Below, one piece after another: positions 10,370-21,000 of a stretch of DNA of 32,267 bases. The notes below the pieces were generated by a model, which saw only the letters and a list, made by a program, of their open reading frames with translations, was not told the DNA's origin and did no database searches. Location of the stretch: the NCBI GenBank assembly GCA_015501595.1, contig JADNRX010000573.1:1-32267 (forward strand). Direction: 5' to 3'. Source of the stretch: Hymenopellis radicata (taxonomy: Eukaryota > Basidiomycota > Agaricomycetes > Agaricales > Physalacriaceae). Position 1 is the stretch's first letter, and each line of letters starts with the position of its first letter. A program made the position numbers and the translations under genes.

Positions 10370-12028
10370 ATGGCGAGTGCGCCGCCGCCTTCGGAGCTGT
10401 CGTGGGAGGGCGACAAGATGTACGTGAAGCCGTTGAAGGCTGTTGTTGACTGTTGACCGAATTTTAGGTTCAATATCTACATTTACGACTATTGTTACAA
10501 ACGCGGTTTCAAAAAGACGGCTCGGGAGCTGCTAACGGAGGCCGAGATACCCCCCGAGAGCCAGCCACCGATTAACGCCAAGCAGGGCCTGCTCTTCGAG
10601 TGGTGGAGTGTGTTTTGGGTGTTGTTTACCGCAAAGGCTAATGGTACGGGGACGGAGGAGGCCATGTTGTATACCAATGTGCGTCCCAAATCCCGGTTTA
10701 AAGCTGATAATCTAACTGTATTTCTAGCACCAAAATGCCCAGGCTGCTCACCGACAGGCGAATCTCCGACCGGGTATCCCGCCTGCTCCGCCACCCCAGC
10801 AGCAGCAGCAACACCCGCACCCACAACAACAACCGCCACATCAACATCCGGGTCAGCCACACGCGATACCCCCAAATCAACTCCCGCCGCCAAATCAGCC
10901 TATGCTACAAGGCCCGCCTCGACCAGCTGTTAACGGTGCAGTCCGTCAGCCACCATTTCCTAACGGTAATCCTAATCCTGGAGCACCGCCATTTGGTCAA
11001 CAACGACCAGGTCCCCCTCCTGGACAGCAGCCGCGTCCTGGTCCGCCGTTTCAGAGCCCGACGATGCGCCCGTCTGTCCCGATGGCGCCTCCTGGTGCCA
11101 ACATGGTAGCATATAATCGGCCGCCGTCCAGAGCGGCGCCGATAGATCGTGAACTGGCGGGCGTACCGCCCCATATATTAGCGTCACTCAGGTCCGAGGT
11201 GGGCATGGACGGCAAGGATGTGGCGCAGATGACTCCCGAGGAGAAGGTGTGTATTCTATTCCTTAGAGATCTCTCGCTTACGATGACCAGCAACGGCTGA
11301 TGCAGCAGTATCGAGCAAGGGTGGGGAACATGGGGAATGGCCCGCCACGGCCGGGAACGTCCCAGGCGCAGATGCCGCCGCACACCCCGACGATGAAGCC
11401 TGGCGCGATGACACCCAGGAATTCGATTGGTGGCCCACCAGGCCCCCAACGGCCGGGGAAGAGAGGCAGTACGAGTCCAGAGGAGCAGGTAATTTTTTTG
11501 GATTATACACTGTGATTATTTTTAACGTTATCGTAGCCCGACGCGCAGCGCACGGACTCGTCACCACCGAATAAACGGCAACGACGGACGCCTGAAGGAC
11601 AACCACAGCAGATGTACCCGCCCCAGGACAGATGTCCATGTCGCAGGGACCGCCGCCTGGAATGCAAGGTCCACCTGGGATGCAGCAACCGCCTGGAATG
11701 CCGCAAGGCCCGCCTGGAATGCAACCTGGTCAGCCGATGCAGCAGAATCCGATGCAGCCAGGTCAAGGTCCGATACCAAACACCATGATGATGCGCATGC
11801 AGAATGGTCCTAATCCCGGTGGTTTCCCACCCAATATGAGCCCTGGCATGCAAGGGATGATGCCTATGGCTGGGGTAAGTGCCTCGCAGCCTCCGGATGC
11901 GTTTACTGATTTCTTACTGTTAGATGTCGAATATGCCGAACCGGGGTGATCCTCAGTCGCACTACCGACAATCGCTACATGCAATGCAGCGCGACCAGCA
12001 GCAGCAGCAGCAACAACAACAACAACAA

Positions 12029-12059
<31 letters not shown>

Positions 12060-12556
12060 CTCCCCAGCAGCAGCAACCTCCCCCACAGCAGCAACAGGAG
12101 CAGCCGCAGTTTGGTGGTCCACCACCGTTTGGACGGCCTGGACCGCAGAAGATGATGCCACCGCCATCTCCAGGTATGAAAGATGGGAATAAGGAGGGCG
12201 GTAAGGCGGACGGCAGTCCAAGCACGGCGCCTGCTACCCCCGGCGGACCTGGTGTCGGCAATCCTGGTGCTCCATTGAGCGCACCGCCTACTCTGGGCGG
12301 TGGTCCTAATAATAACAACGGCAATCCGATGAACACGAACTCTAATCCGATGTCTGCGCCGGGGAGCGCAAACCCGATGCTGGGTGGTATGGGCGTGGGC
12401 GATCCGTTTGGGGTGGGCTCCGGGATGGGCGTAGGTGATTTATTCGATGGATTCTCGGGGGAGGATGTGGGGTTTGGGGGCGATATTAATTTTGAGCGCG
12501 ATTTCGGGCAGTGGTTTAATCACCCGGATGATGTTGTGAGCAGCGGCTTGGAGTGA
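10370..12556 (+). CDS. LisH-domain transcriptional regulator (Flo8/Som1/SSDP-like)
   Basis: Six exons: 10370-10419, 10468-10678, 10728-11246, 11291-11488, 11537-11874 and 11924-12556, with introns of 44-49 nt. About 649 residues. The N-terminus carries a LisH/LUFS-type domain (about residues 17-85) with FNIYIYDYCYKRGFKKTARE and an aromatic/acidic continuation (LLFEWWSVFW). The rest is a long Pro/Gln/Gly/Met-rich region, a basic patch (NKRQRRTPE), a 21-Gln run and an acidic, Gly/Asp-rich C-terminus (GDLFDGFSGEDVGF). LisH mediates dimerisation. In fungi this architecture belongs to Flo8/Som1-type regulators of adhesion and morphogenesis that work with LIM-binding or Tup/Ssn6-like partners; that role here is inferred. 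The frame slips by one base in exon 5 near 11612-11622: reading PQQMYPP... changes frame to reach ...MSMSQGPPPG. This fits one missing C in a C-run and may be a sequencing error. Confidence 0.85.
11996..12058 (+). repeat. CAG/CAA polyglutamine microsatellite in exon 6
   Basis: Twenty-one glutamine codons in mixed CAG/CAA order are followed by PP-QQQQ-PPP-QQQQ blocks. This is an expandable coding microsatellite within the low-complexity activation-type region of the LisH regulator. Confidence 0.95.
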
Positions 12557-13265
12557 GGCGGGACATTGGATGGTATTTATCTCCCTCGACAAAACGTGTG
12601 CTCCCTGTAGATGATTTGTCTGTGTCTCTGTTTTTTGTTTCTCCCTCATTTTTTTTTCGCTGTACGTTCTGCTTTTGCTTTCGATGTATGCCTGTATTTT
12701 GTTTGTACTGTGATACTGCTATACTTACATTGTCTTGGATGGTATCGCTTGCGCATGAATCGTTCTTATCGTTGAGAATGGTGCTAGATCAGGCACCGAG
12801 GGAGGAGCTGAAATAGAATTTGAAAGTACGTGCGGAAGATCTGGATCTGAGAAAGGCAGGGTGGGAACGATGGGAGGCGCGTAAATGGAGATGGAGATGC
12901 GCCACCGCTGATAGGTGCGTGCCGAGTGATAGATGGGTGTGTGGGCGTGTGTGAGTATGATGTGGGGAAAGGAAGGCGTGGATGGGCTGATGTCGGGGAG
13001 GTGAGTTCGTCTGATCGGGTGGTACATGTGGCCAGATAGCTTGGTGGCTATGGGTATGCTTAGGCTGTGGGTAGTATTTTCTTTAGGGTCCCGATCGCGA
13101 CTGAATTTGTTGACGCGAGGGTTAGAAACGTTGCTCCTGCGTCTCGACTGTCCCGTAAAGTGTGGGTTTGCGTAGTAGTATTTGACTAGGGTAATTTCCA
13201 ACTGACATCTATTGCGGCTAGAGCCGAAATGAAACAACTTGTGGCACGAAAAAATTCGCCCGACC
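12557..13265. other. 3' untranslated/intergenic DNA
   Basis: Positions 12557-12800 are T-rich and resemble a fungal 3' untranslated region. A 180-codon minus-strand frame (12725-13267) has no recognisable motif or splice context and is not called. Confidence 0.45.
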
Positions 13266-13684
13266 ATGACTTCCCTGTTGGTGCGCGTAGTCCAAGTAAG
13301 TAGAGACCGCCTTCAAGGCAGGGGTTAAACGAAGGCGGATTTCTTACTTGTAGCCTCGAAACCCAGTGAGGTGAGTCGTTCCTTTGATGGACCCCCATCA
13401 TTTTCCCGGCATATCGGCATTGAGCCCTCTCTCTCCTCGTCTCTGCACGTCTCAACATTGCAGATGCGGTCGCGGAACATCGATCATCGCATGCCTGATA
13501 GGACTCTTAGACTCAGTTCCTGTCACTCCAGCCCAAGTGAGTACTTCCGGCATAAGTATCGGCATTGAGCTTTCTCTCTCCTTCGCGTCTCTGCACGTCT
13601 CAACATTGCAGATGCGGTAGCGGAAGATATATCATCGCATGCCTGATATGACTCTTAGACTCGGTTCGTGTCCCTCCAGCCTAA
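13266..13684 (+). ncRNA. Spliced small transcription unit with duplicated exon
   Basis: Consistent plus-strand splice signals define exons ending 13295 and spanning 13354-13370, 13464-13536 and 13612-13684. The introns are 13296-13353, 13371-13463 and 13537-13611, and another donor (gtaagt) sits at 13685. Donors are gtaagt or gtgagt, and acceptors end ttgtag or ttgcag. An ATG at 13266 opens a peptide of about 42 residues (starting MTSLLVRVVQ, with a hydrophobic TSIIACLIGLL stretch) that stops at the third codon of the fourth exon. It may be a tiny gene, a decayed gene or a spliced non-coding RNA. Exons 3 and 4 are both 73 nt and clearly homologous. The 3' end of the unit was not found. Confidence 0.4.
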
Positions 13685-13700
13685 GTAAGTACATCTGGCA
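13412..13700 (+). repeat. Tandem duplication of an intron-exon unit (145-bp period)
   Basis: Two copies of 'tatcggcattgag...tctctgcacgtctcaacattgcag' + 73-nt exon + donor begin at 13412 and 13557. They differ by scattered substitutions, yet both keep the acceptor, the exon length of exactly 73 nt and a good donor (gtgagt, gtaagt). Confidence 0.85.
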
Positions 13701-14203
13701 CCGGGGATGACCTCGAATCACCTCGCATCGCCATCTCCTCGTTGGGCGGGACGTCCTCCTCCGCGGCACCATGCTATGTCTATTACACATACTTACTATG
13801 TTCTTCTACCTCTATCACCTTTGATTTTCCTTTCATCTGCAATGCCGGAGCGTCGAATTCGTTTTCTACTTGCTGGAATCATTATGTAATAACTATCTTT
13901 ACACTGCTTAGTCTCTCTTTAACCTTTTTAACATTGCCAAATTCGTTATAAGACCGTCAGACCAGTTTTCCGCGAATGTAGTAGCGCGGTCTTCCCGAGC
14001 CGGCTTTATTGGACGCTGTACAAGTGGGTATGGACAATTGGCGGGGGAAAGATCGTGAGCTGACTAAGCAGCCCGATCACTGATTTCATCGCGCGCTCTC
14101 TCTCCTTTCATCCATCACCATTGTTCGGACTTATACCGCGCTGCAACCCGCCGCCGACGATTATTTACTGTTCTAGGTTACAATACTGTTAAATATAGGT
14201 GAT
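13701..14203. other. No gene identified; 3' flank of transposase A
   Basis: No coding frame is supported here. The outer terminus of element A should lie in or beyond this stretch, but no inverted repeat pairing with the DNA beyond 29202 was found by eye. Confidence 0.35.
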
Positions 14204-16130
14204 TTACTGGTACCAATCCTCCTCTGAGTCGTATCCCTCGTCCTCGTCAAGATCTGCTACTGTGATCTCAGGCTCTTCGTCTTCTTCGGCTTCAGCATTC
14301 GCGGCGGCCTCTGCAGCGTTCGAAATGCTGACAGTCAACTCTCTAGGAAGGCCTTCGTCGATGTATTCCCTCACTGCCGCCTTCCAAAGCGCGCATTTTG
14401 CTTCTCTGTCGCCTCGGGCTTGTTTGCCTTTAGGAATGGATTCCTTCGTCTTTTTGGCGCCGTACTTTCGATGCCAGTCGAGCTGTAGGTCTATCCCTGG
14501 GACGGTAACGTACCCGGCTGCACCGCGGGCTAGAGAGCATGCATATTCAACCTCTGTGATTGTTAAGAGAGGTGAAACCTGAACAATAGCATCTGATGCA
14601 GCTTTTGCCCTCTCCTTGCGTACTCGTTCCTTCTCGATCTTCTTCTCTGCGGTCTCCTGGCGGTATTTCGCAAGGTCAAGTTTCGCTTTGCGATTCGCTC
14701 CCGAAGCATCCTGTTCTCGAGTAATTCGGCGCAAGAAGGCACGCATTTTTGGACCAAGTTTTCGAAGGTATTCCGATGTGTTGTTGAATTTGAACATTTT
14801 GCGCGCGTTGTACTGGGCCAGTGAGATCGTGGGACTGATCTTCGTGCATTGTCTAAACATGCCGAAGGCGGATTCGCAGAGATCATTCGTGCTCTCCATC
14901 CACGCGCGTTCGATATTCTCCGGCGACGCGCCTGCAAGGGCCCCACCCTCCTCAAATTCAGACATAAAGCGAAGCCATGTCTCCCGAGCGCCCCGAAGGA
15001 ATGCTACCATCAGGTTCTTCCGATGGGGAAGTTCTGCAGCATAGCGCTGCACGCCGTACAAGGCTTCGGGACGTCCCCACGGCTGTCCATCAAGTGTCGC
15101 TGTTTTGAATGATGCATCAAGACCGACCAGAAGCTCCGGGTTTTCAATCAGCTTGTCGATGTGGGCGATGACACGCTTGTGAAGCTTGCCGAGTTGTAGG
15201 ACATTGTCGTGGGCGCGAAATGGTCCGCGTATCTCGCGCATGTATGGCACGCTGATGGCAAGCCAGTACAGAACAATCACGCAGATTTCGTGACGCGTCG
15301 CGTTACAGTGCAATCCGTCGAACACGTTCTTCTCCATATGGTTCAGGCTTCGCGAGGCCTTGTTCTCCTTGACGTATTCAAGGAATCTGATGAACAGATC
15401 CAGGTATGTGATGAGAACAGCACACGCCTCAGCGTGAGATTGAAAACGCGTGTTGCTCGTGTCAGGGAAGCCGATCGTGAACCCAAGCTCGGCGTCGAAG
15501 AAGAAGCGAAGAGTGTCTTGCTGGCCACGTTTACGGTCTTTGTGTCGGAAGATAGCACCACAGAGACTCGCAACCTTGATGGCTCCACCCTTGGTTTTGT
15601 CTTCAGCTCGTTTAGACGCGTCGGTACCAGGGGCAAGATTCACGGCGGCGGCGTTATCACGATTGTACATCTTCTTAGGGCCAGGTAGATTGTTCTCGGG
15701 CCAGAACTGCTCCATCTGGTAACAGCCACCCTTGAACGCGTTCATCTCCTTGTGCATACAGCACCCGGCCCATAAAAAGAAGTCCACATCCTCCTTCTCT
15801 TTTGCCGTCAACTCGTCGAACTCTTTCTGGCCAATGTCCCGAATAACCTGCATACGCATCGCGTTGTATTTCGCTAGTCGCTCGCTCTGAGGTAGTGCCT
15901 CCCACGCTGCAGGACCGCCGGCTTTCCGAATCGCTTCTTGGCTACATTTGAAGAGAAACCCCACGAGTTCAAGCTTCTCCATTCCCTTCACTGCTTTCTC
16001 CCCTCGTAGCTCTCTATCGCATCTCTCTTTCCAGTCTTTCAGCAGGCGGAATAGCTTCTTCTGGTCTTCAGCATGATCAGAGTGGAATCCGGTAACAAGG
16101 CCCCAGAACTCGCGAGCATCAGCCGTCGAG
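14204..16130 (-). pseudogene. Probable DDE transposase A, C-terminal two-thirds
   Basis: This is about 642 codons, the 3' part of a gene split by the LINE at 16131-28126; the N-terminal part is at 28127-29202. The frame is intact from TADAREFWG to the stop. Distinctive blocks are SDHAEDQKKLFRLLKDW, FLWAGCCMHKEMNAFKGGC, NRDNAAA, GQQDTLRFFFDAELG, FPDTSNTRFQSHAEA and, near the end, ESTNDLCESAFGMFR, followed by a Lys/Arg-rich coiled segment and an acidic tail. I know this block order from a large repeat-associated protein family of mushroom-forming fungi. I read the Asp of SDHAEDQ and the Glu of NDLCES as the second and third acidic residues of an RNase H-like DDE core; that is inference. The frame lacks internal stops, so the split looks fairly recent. 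Confidence 0.7.
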
Positions 16131-16378
16131 GTAGGTAGGTAGGTAGAAACCGGCACAAGGTCCCTATCAGGAACGGCCGGGTGTGAAAGCGTTGTAAGTG
16201 GCGAATTCCAGCTTCCACGCCATGCACTAAGTACTCGCGGGGATATCTCCGCATTTAAGAAGGTCGCCGCGCGCCTCTGGTGCACAGTCAGGAGCTCAAG
16301 GCTCCGAAACCGACTTAAAAGTCAGTCGCCAAAACGAAAAGATCAAACACAAGTAAATTCAGTGGTGATAATGCTATG

Positions 16379-17100
16379 TTATGGTATATAGTCTGAGTCA
16401 CTGTCGTCGTCGCTGCTACCCGCAATTGGCGGGCGAGTCAGTGTAGGTCTTGTACCAGGTATGCGTCTCTTCCACGTGCGGAGCACCGGCAGAGGAGCAC
16501 CCCGCTTTGGACGCGGGAGCTCGTACTGCTTGTACAGTTCAGTCACTTCGAAGATCAGTCTGGCTACCAATGGCAGGCATTTGTCCTGGAAGATCATCGC
16601 TTTGAGCACTTCGATGGCATCATGATCTCCGGAGAGTCCTGGCATCAGACCTAACGCTGGCAGTTCGACAGCGATTTTGCGGAGTAGTCCCTCTCTGAGT
16701 GTGATTAAGTCTTCGTCGGCCTTGCAAACAAGAATAGCGTGCTCGGGCGTCTCCACTTCAGACCCGCATAGTCTGCACCACCGTTCGCTACGTGGCACGA
16801 ACGGATGGTACCTATCTGCGCGCCGCAACTGTTCCAGCGCGAACGGATGGTCTGACAGGAGCAATCGGATGAGAGCCTTTCTATGTTTAGAGACCGAGAG
16901 GCGCAAATAATGTCGTACAAAGACAACTCGATGAGCCGGTTTATCAGGTGGTGGGAGAGGTTCAAGGCGATTCCACAGCAAGTACGTCTTGTAAGACGTG
17001 TCGATCGCTGTCTGAAGCCATGATTTTGCGATGTGATCTACTCTTTTCATCATCGCCTCCACCTGAGGAACTGTGCATGTCCGAACGTTAGTGGGAATCT
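16379..17100 (-). pseudogene. LINE reverse transcriptase C-terminal region with CCHC-like motif
   Basis: This continues the reverse-transcriptase protein after a frameshift near 17105. It reads PATLEIPTNVRTCTVPQVE into MMKRVDHIAKSW, and then has a Cys/His cluster WCRLCGSEVETPEHAILVC (C-x2-C-x8-H-x4-C), typical of the C-terminus of LINE polyproteins and probably nucleic-acid binding. It ends in an acidic DDDSDSDYIP tail. About 250 bp of 3' untranslated sequence follows to the (TACC)n end. Confidence 0.6.
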
Positions 17101-17787
17101 CTAAGGTTGCAGGGAAAATCCATCCCCAGTGGCCGTGGTAGACGCTTCAGGCTTTCTGAAGCCTTGACAACCAACATTGCGTCCCTTTGAGTATAGCACC
17201 GCACATAAATCCAACGTTTCGCAGGCAAGTTCTGAATTAGGCTCATCAAGCAGTTCTTTTAAGTACCGCAGCGCCATAGACACACGTCGAAATGGGAGAG
17301 GAAGAAGTCCGAGCTCAGTAAACAAGGGAGCAACCATGGATTGAGCATTAACACCCAGTAAGCGTCGCAGGAACGCGAGCTGAACTGCATACAAGTCGTC
17401 AATCAACGCCGGAGTGACATCGAGGATTACATCAGCCCCACTGATTAGATACGGGTCAATTAACGCATTGTAAAGCATACGACCCTCCACCGGTGGGAGA
17501 GTACCTGTTGTCCGTTCCACAGAGAAGAGGCCGTTACTGGCTTGACGTGCCGTAGTAGCCATGTTCCTGTAATGTTCTGCAAACAGGTCCTTCTCGCGAG
17601 AGCAGATTGTGATCCCAACGTAGCAGTGCTTGTCCGTGTACTGCACGGGTTTACCAGCAAGCGTCAACAGGGGAAGACTGGGCAGAGGGTTTCTATCCTT
17701 TGTAATAACCATAGCCCAAGATTTTGTTGCTTCCGCTGTAAGGAAATTACGGACACACCAGCTGTCAACCCCATCGAGATGCTGCTG
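17101..17787 (-). pseudogene. LINE reverse transcriptase, post-catalytic part (split by C)
   Basis: This is the downstream half of the reverse transcriptase. It starts in the codons QQHLDGVDSWC, which join directly onto ...SPQGL encoded at 25533 and beyond once transposon C and one copy of TGCTGCTG are removed. Typical thumb/connection features follow, including NALIDPYLISGADVILD and AVQLAFLRRLLGV. The frame stops at 17101 through a frameshift relative to the C-terminal region. Confidence 0.7.
17780..17787. repeat. Left target-site duplication of transposon C
   Basis: TGCTGCTG abuts the left terminus and is repeated exactly at 25525-25532. Confidence 0.9.
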
Positions 17788-17824
17788 CAAGGGTATGTCG
17801 GAAGTACGGGCCGTACACCGGGCT

Positions 17825-17863
17825 GGTAGGTAGGTCCCTGCCGGAGGCGAAAAAAAAGTTATT
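17825..17863 (+). repeat. Left subterminal repeat of transposon C
   Basis: GGTAGGTAGGTCC, then GAGGCGAAAAAAAAGTTATT. The same two-part motif occurs in the same orientation at 25444-25485 near the right end, so this is a direct subterminal repeat and not part of the inverted repeat. Confidence 0.75.
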
Positions 17864-18037
17864 TTGGGGTGGGTATATTTTGCTCAGAAAACATGTTTAA
17901 AGTAGATATTTTAGAGGAAATTTTATATTGTGGCTCTTCTAAATACAGAGGAAAGGCTTGCCGCGGCACTGGGACACATGGAATAATTCAAATAAGCCTC
18001 TTCTCTCGATCTTTCACTCCCAAACCATTCCAGCAAC

Positions 18038-21000
18038 ATGTCGACAACCAATTGGACTGAAGATCAGGTCAGAACAGCACTTAAATGCGTGAAAATTGGG
18101 ACTTACGCTGTGATATAGGTGGAGCGGATTGGCCAGAATGAGGCAAGGTGTCCTGCATGCGGTGTTGTTAGGGCATTGGGAGCTGGAGGCGTTTTGAACC
18201 TGTTGAAACGTCATGTAGGAAGCCAGATTTGCGAGAAGGCTCGCCTGAAGCGCGACAAAGAGAAATCAGGACCGAAGCAGGGCACCTTGTTTGGATTTTT
18301 AGCACCGAAAGCTCCAAAAGTCCCCGCAACAGTATCTGCAGCACCTATCGGCTCGTTAGCCAACACTGCAGGCCCGAGCAATGCCAAAAACATACAGAAT
18401 CTATCCCCCATCATTCCCGAACGACATACATCCACACCGCCGCGTCAACTGGAGGAATGCTCACGTCGATCTGACCCTAACGACGTGCCAAAATCCCAGC
18501 TTCTACAATTGTTCAAGGCATCTATCAGTTGCCTTGATCATCAGCGCGTACCTGAGGCGACCATGGAAGATGCCATTTCCGAGTTCAGTGCAGAGCCGAA
18601 TACATATACCGCACCGGTCATTCATGGCGACGAGTTGTGGGAGGAAGGGCTGAACAAGCTTGTGCATCGTGTCTTTGGGTATTGAGATGGATGTGGACAA
18701 GGCATCACATCTTGTTCGTCGTGGTCCAAAAGGCGTCGAGGGATTCTTCAACTTCGTTCAATACTACATTGAGGAGCGTAATGTCAGCGAGGGCCTATTC
18801 CGGGAGAAGATCGAGCTGCTGATTGAGGCTATGAAGGCATCGTAAGTGAAATTATACGAGAGAAATATGTAACTAACCCAGTACTAGTGGCAGCCAAGGA
18901 GCCAGCACCAATCTTGATGTAGACAACTCGGACATGCACGACGATGGTCCTGTCGAGGCTCTATCCCCAATCCAACCCCATCCTCTTCCCGCCGATATAA
19001 ATACCCAGGACGTAATTGACGTTGAAGCATTACCCGACTTGCCTAAACCAAAGCGTCAGAGAACATATCCTTGCTCGGGATATCTGCTTACATTTCCACC
19101 GGGTATGACACCACATCTCGACTACTCGTTCCCTCTCCATCATCGTCTTGCTGTCCCTTGGGGATACGAGTGGCGCCAAGGACGATTCATCCTACGTGCG
19201 AATACATGTCTTGAAACTGTGCGGAAAAGCGAAACGTCGTGTCCTGCATGTCTCGCTATCAAGGACGATCCGAGCCTAGGAAGCATCATTCAACGCCGCG
19301 ATAATGGAGTTCATGAAAGTACAAACCTTGACTTCTATACCCATCGCCAGCTCGTCGAACGCTTTAACCAAAAAGAGCGGCAGGTCAATACATTAAAGCT
19401 TGAAGGGTTGAATCAAAGAAAGATGGTGCAAGGGAAAGTAGGTGCACTTGATAACAACAAGCGCCTGCTGGTGGCCATTCGTAGTGGCAGTGTCGAAGGT
19501 GTAGAGCGGATTTTGCGCGCTGGATATAAGAGAGGACTGGGAGCGCGAGGAATCTTGGCGCTTTATGAGCGTGCCGCGGAGGGCGCATATCGTCCACAGT
19601 CCTATGAAGAGTCAGATTTTCTTCGTGGCATCCTCTTTTGGCGCATTGGAGGAGGAAGACTTGCTAGTATGGCTCACCGATGTTTGAACCAAATCCCCAG
19701 CCTATCTGTCATTCGTCGTAACTCAACCATGGCACGTCTAAAGGCATCACACGGGAAGCCCACCACAGCAGAAATCGAGTCCAATCTTTCTGCTGTTCTT
19801 GGGTCTGACGAGTTGCAGATTAGTCGCCAAGAATCGGGCTTTGTACAGCACGTCGTAGCCATGTTTGATGAAATCTCCGTAGAGAAACGGATACGGTGGG
19901 ATGATGTTGACAATTGCTTTCTGGGGCCGTGTCGGAACCATGGTGGAAAGGTATCGCTGGCATTTAACAGCATGGAGGATCTGGTAGAGTTATTTCGGAG
20001 TCTAGATTCAGGGGAGATTCATTACTCGTCGGAGGTAAGTCTTTCCCATGATCTGACAGGTGCCGTAAGTTAATACATACTCCTTTAGGCGACTGTTGGC
20101 GCCCTTGGCATCTTAACCAACAATAAACGTGTTTACGGCGCACGCCCTGTGCTTATCTCGGGAACCTGTAAGCGCGAAACAGGTCACGAACATGCGCGTG
20201 TTCTCACTACGGTCATGGATGCCATCACGAATACGAAAAGCCGTACCAATCTTCGTATTGTCTCCATCGCATCCGATGGTGAAACCAGACGCGGTTCAGC
20301 ACTCTTTGAGATGACCTGCAAGATTCCACTCTCACCATCCTCCCCTCTTTTCAATCTACTTGATCCACTCGTCCTGCTCAATCTGCTTGTTGGTGACGAT
20401 GATGTTACCGCCGATAAAGACTATAAGCACATCATCAAGCGTCTTCGTAATCTCCTTCTGCGTAAACGAGGGATTCATATCCTGGATCGGCATATAACCC
20501 CTTCGATTATCAAGAAGCATTTGCGCTTAAATGGGGCAACATCCGAGCACATTCAATCGCTATTCAAACCAGACGATAAGCAGGATGTTCCACTCGCATA
20601 TCAGCTGATGCGCGATCTTTGGGCCCTACCTCCGCTTGTCTCAGGCAACCTAGAGGATGTCGAGACGCGTAACGCACTTCGCATTTTTGGGAAGTTTGCG
20701 AAATATCTCATCTTTCCCTATATCTGTGTCGATCTCTCCCTGTCGCTGCAACTCCAATACCTCAGCGCGGCTGTTCATGTTGCCATCATCATGTTCCGCC
20801 AATCTGGTCCATCATTCATTCCCAGTCTACTCTACATGGACATTATGATCATGATAAAGAACGTGATCTTTTGCGTAGCCAAAGGGAAAGTCGATGATCC
20901 TGACGGCAAATTCTGGATCATTCTTCTGGGCACTGATCGTCTCGAGACGCTCTTTGGTATACTGCGTACTATCATAGGCACAGATGCGAACGTAGACGAG

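Noticed and set aside
11763..12221. Ala/Val-rich minus-strand ORF opposite the polyglutamine exon
   Set aside because: Antisense shadow of CAG/CAA repeats.
12725..13267. 180-codon minus-strand ORF after the LisH gene
   Set aside because: No recognisable domain, a composition typical of a shadow frame, and overlap with the 3' region of a plus-strand gene.
16131..16145. Telomere-like repeat (TAGG)n
   Set aside because: Only four units, not the TTAGGG expected in basidiomycetes, and exactly at a LINE end.
16131..16285. Extension of the 14204 ORF upstream to 16285
   Set aside because: This stretch is the LINE 3' end read by chance in frame; the family-like sequence begins only after the (TACC)n run.
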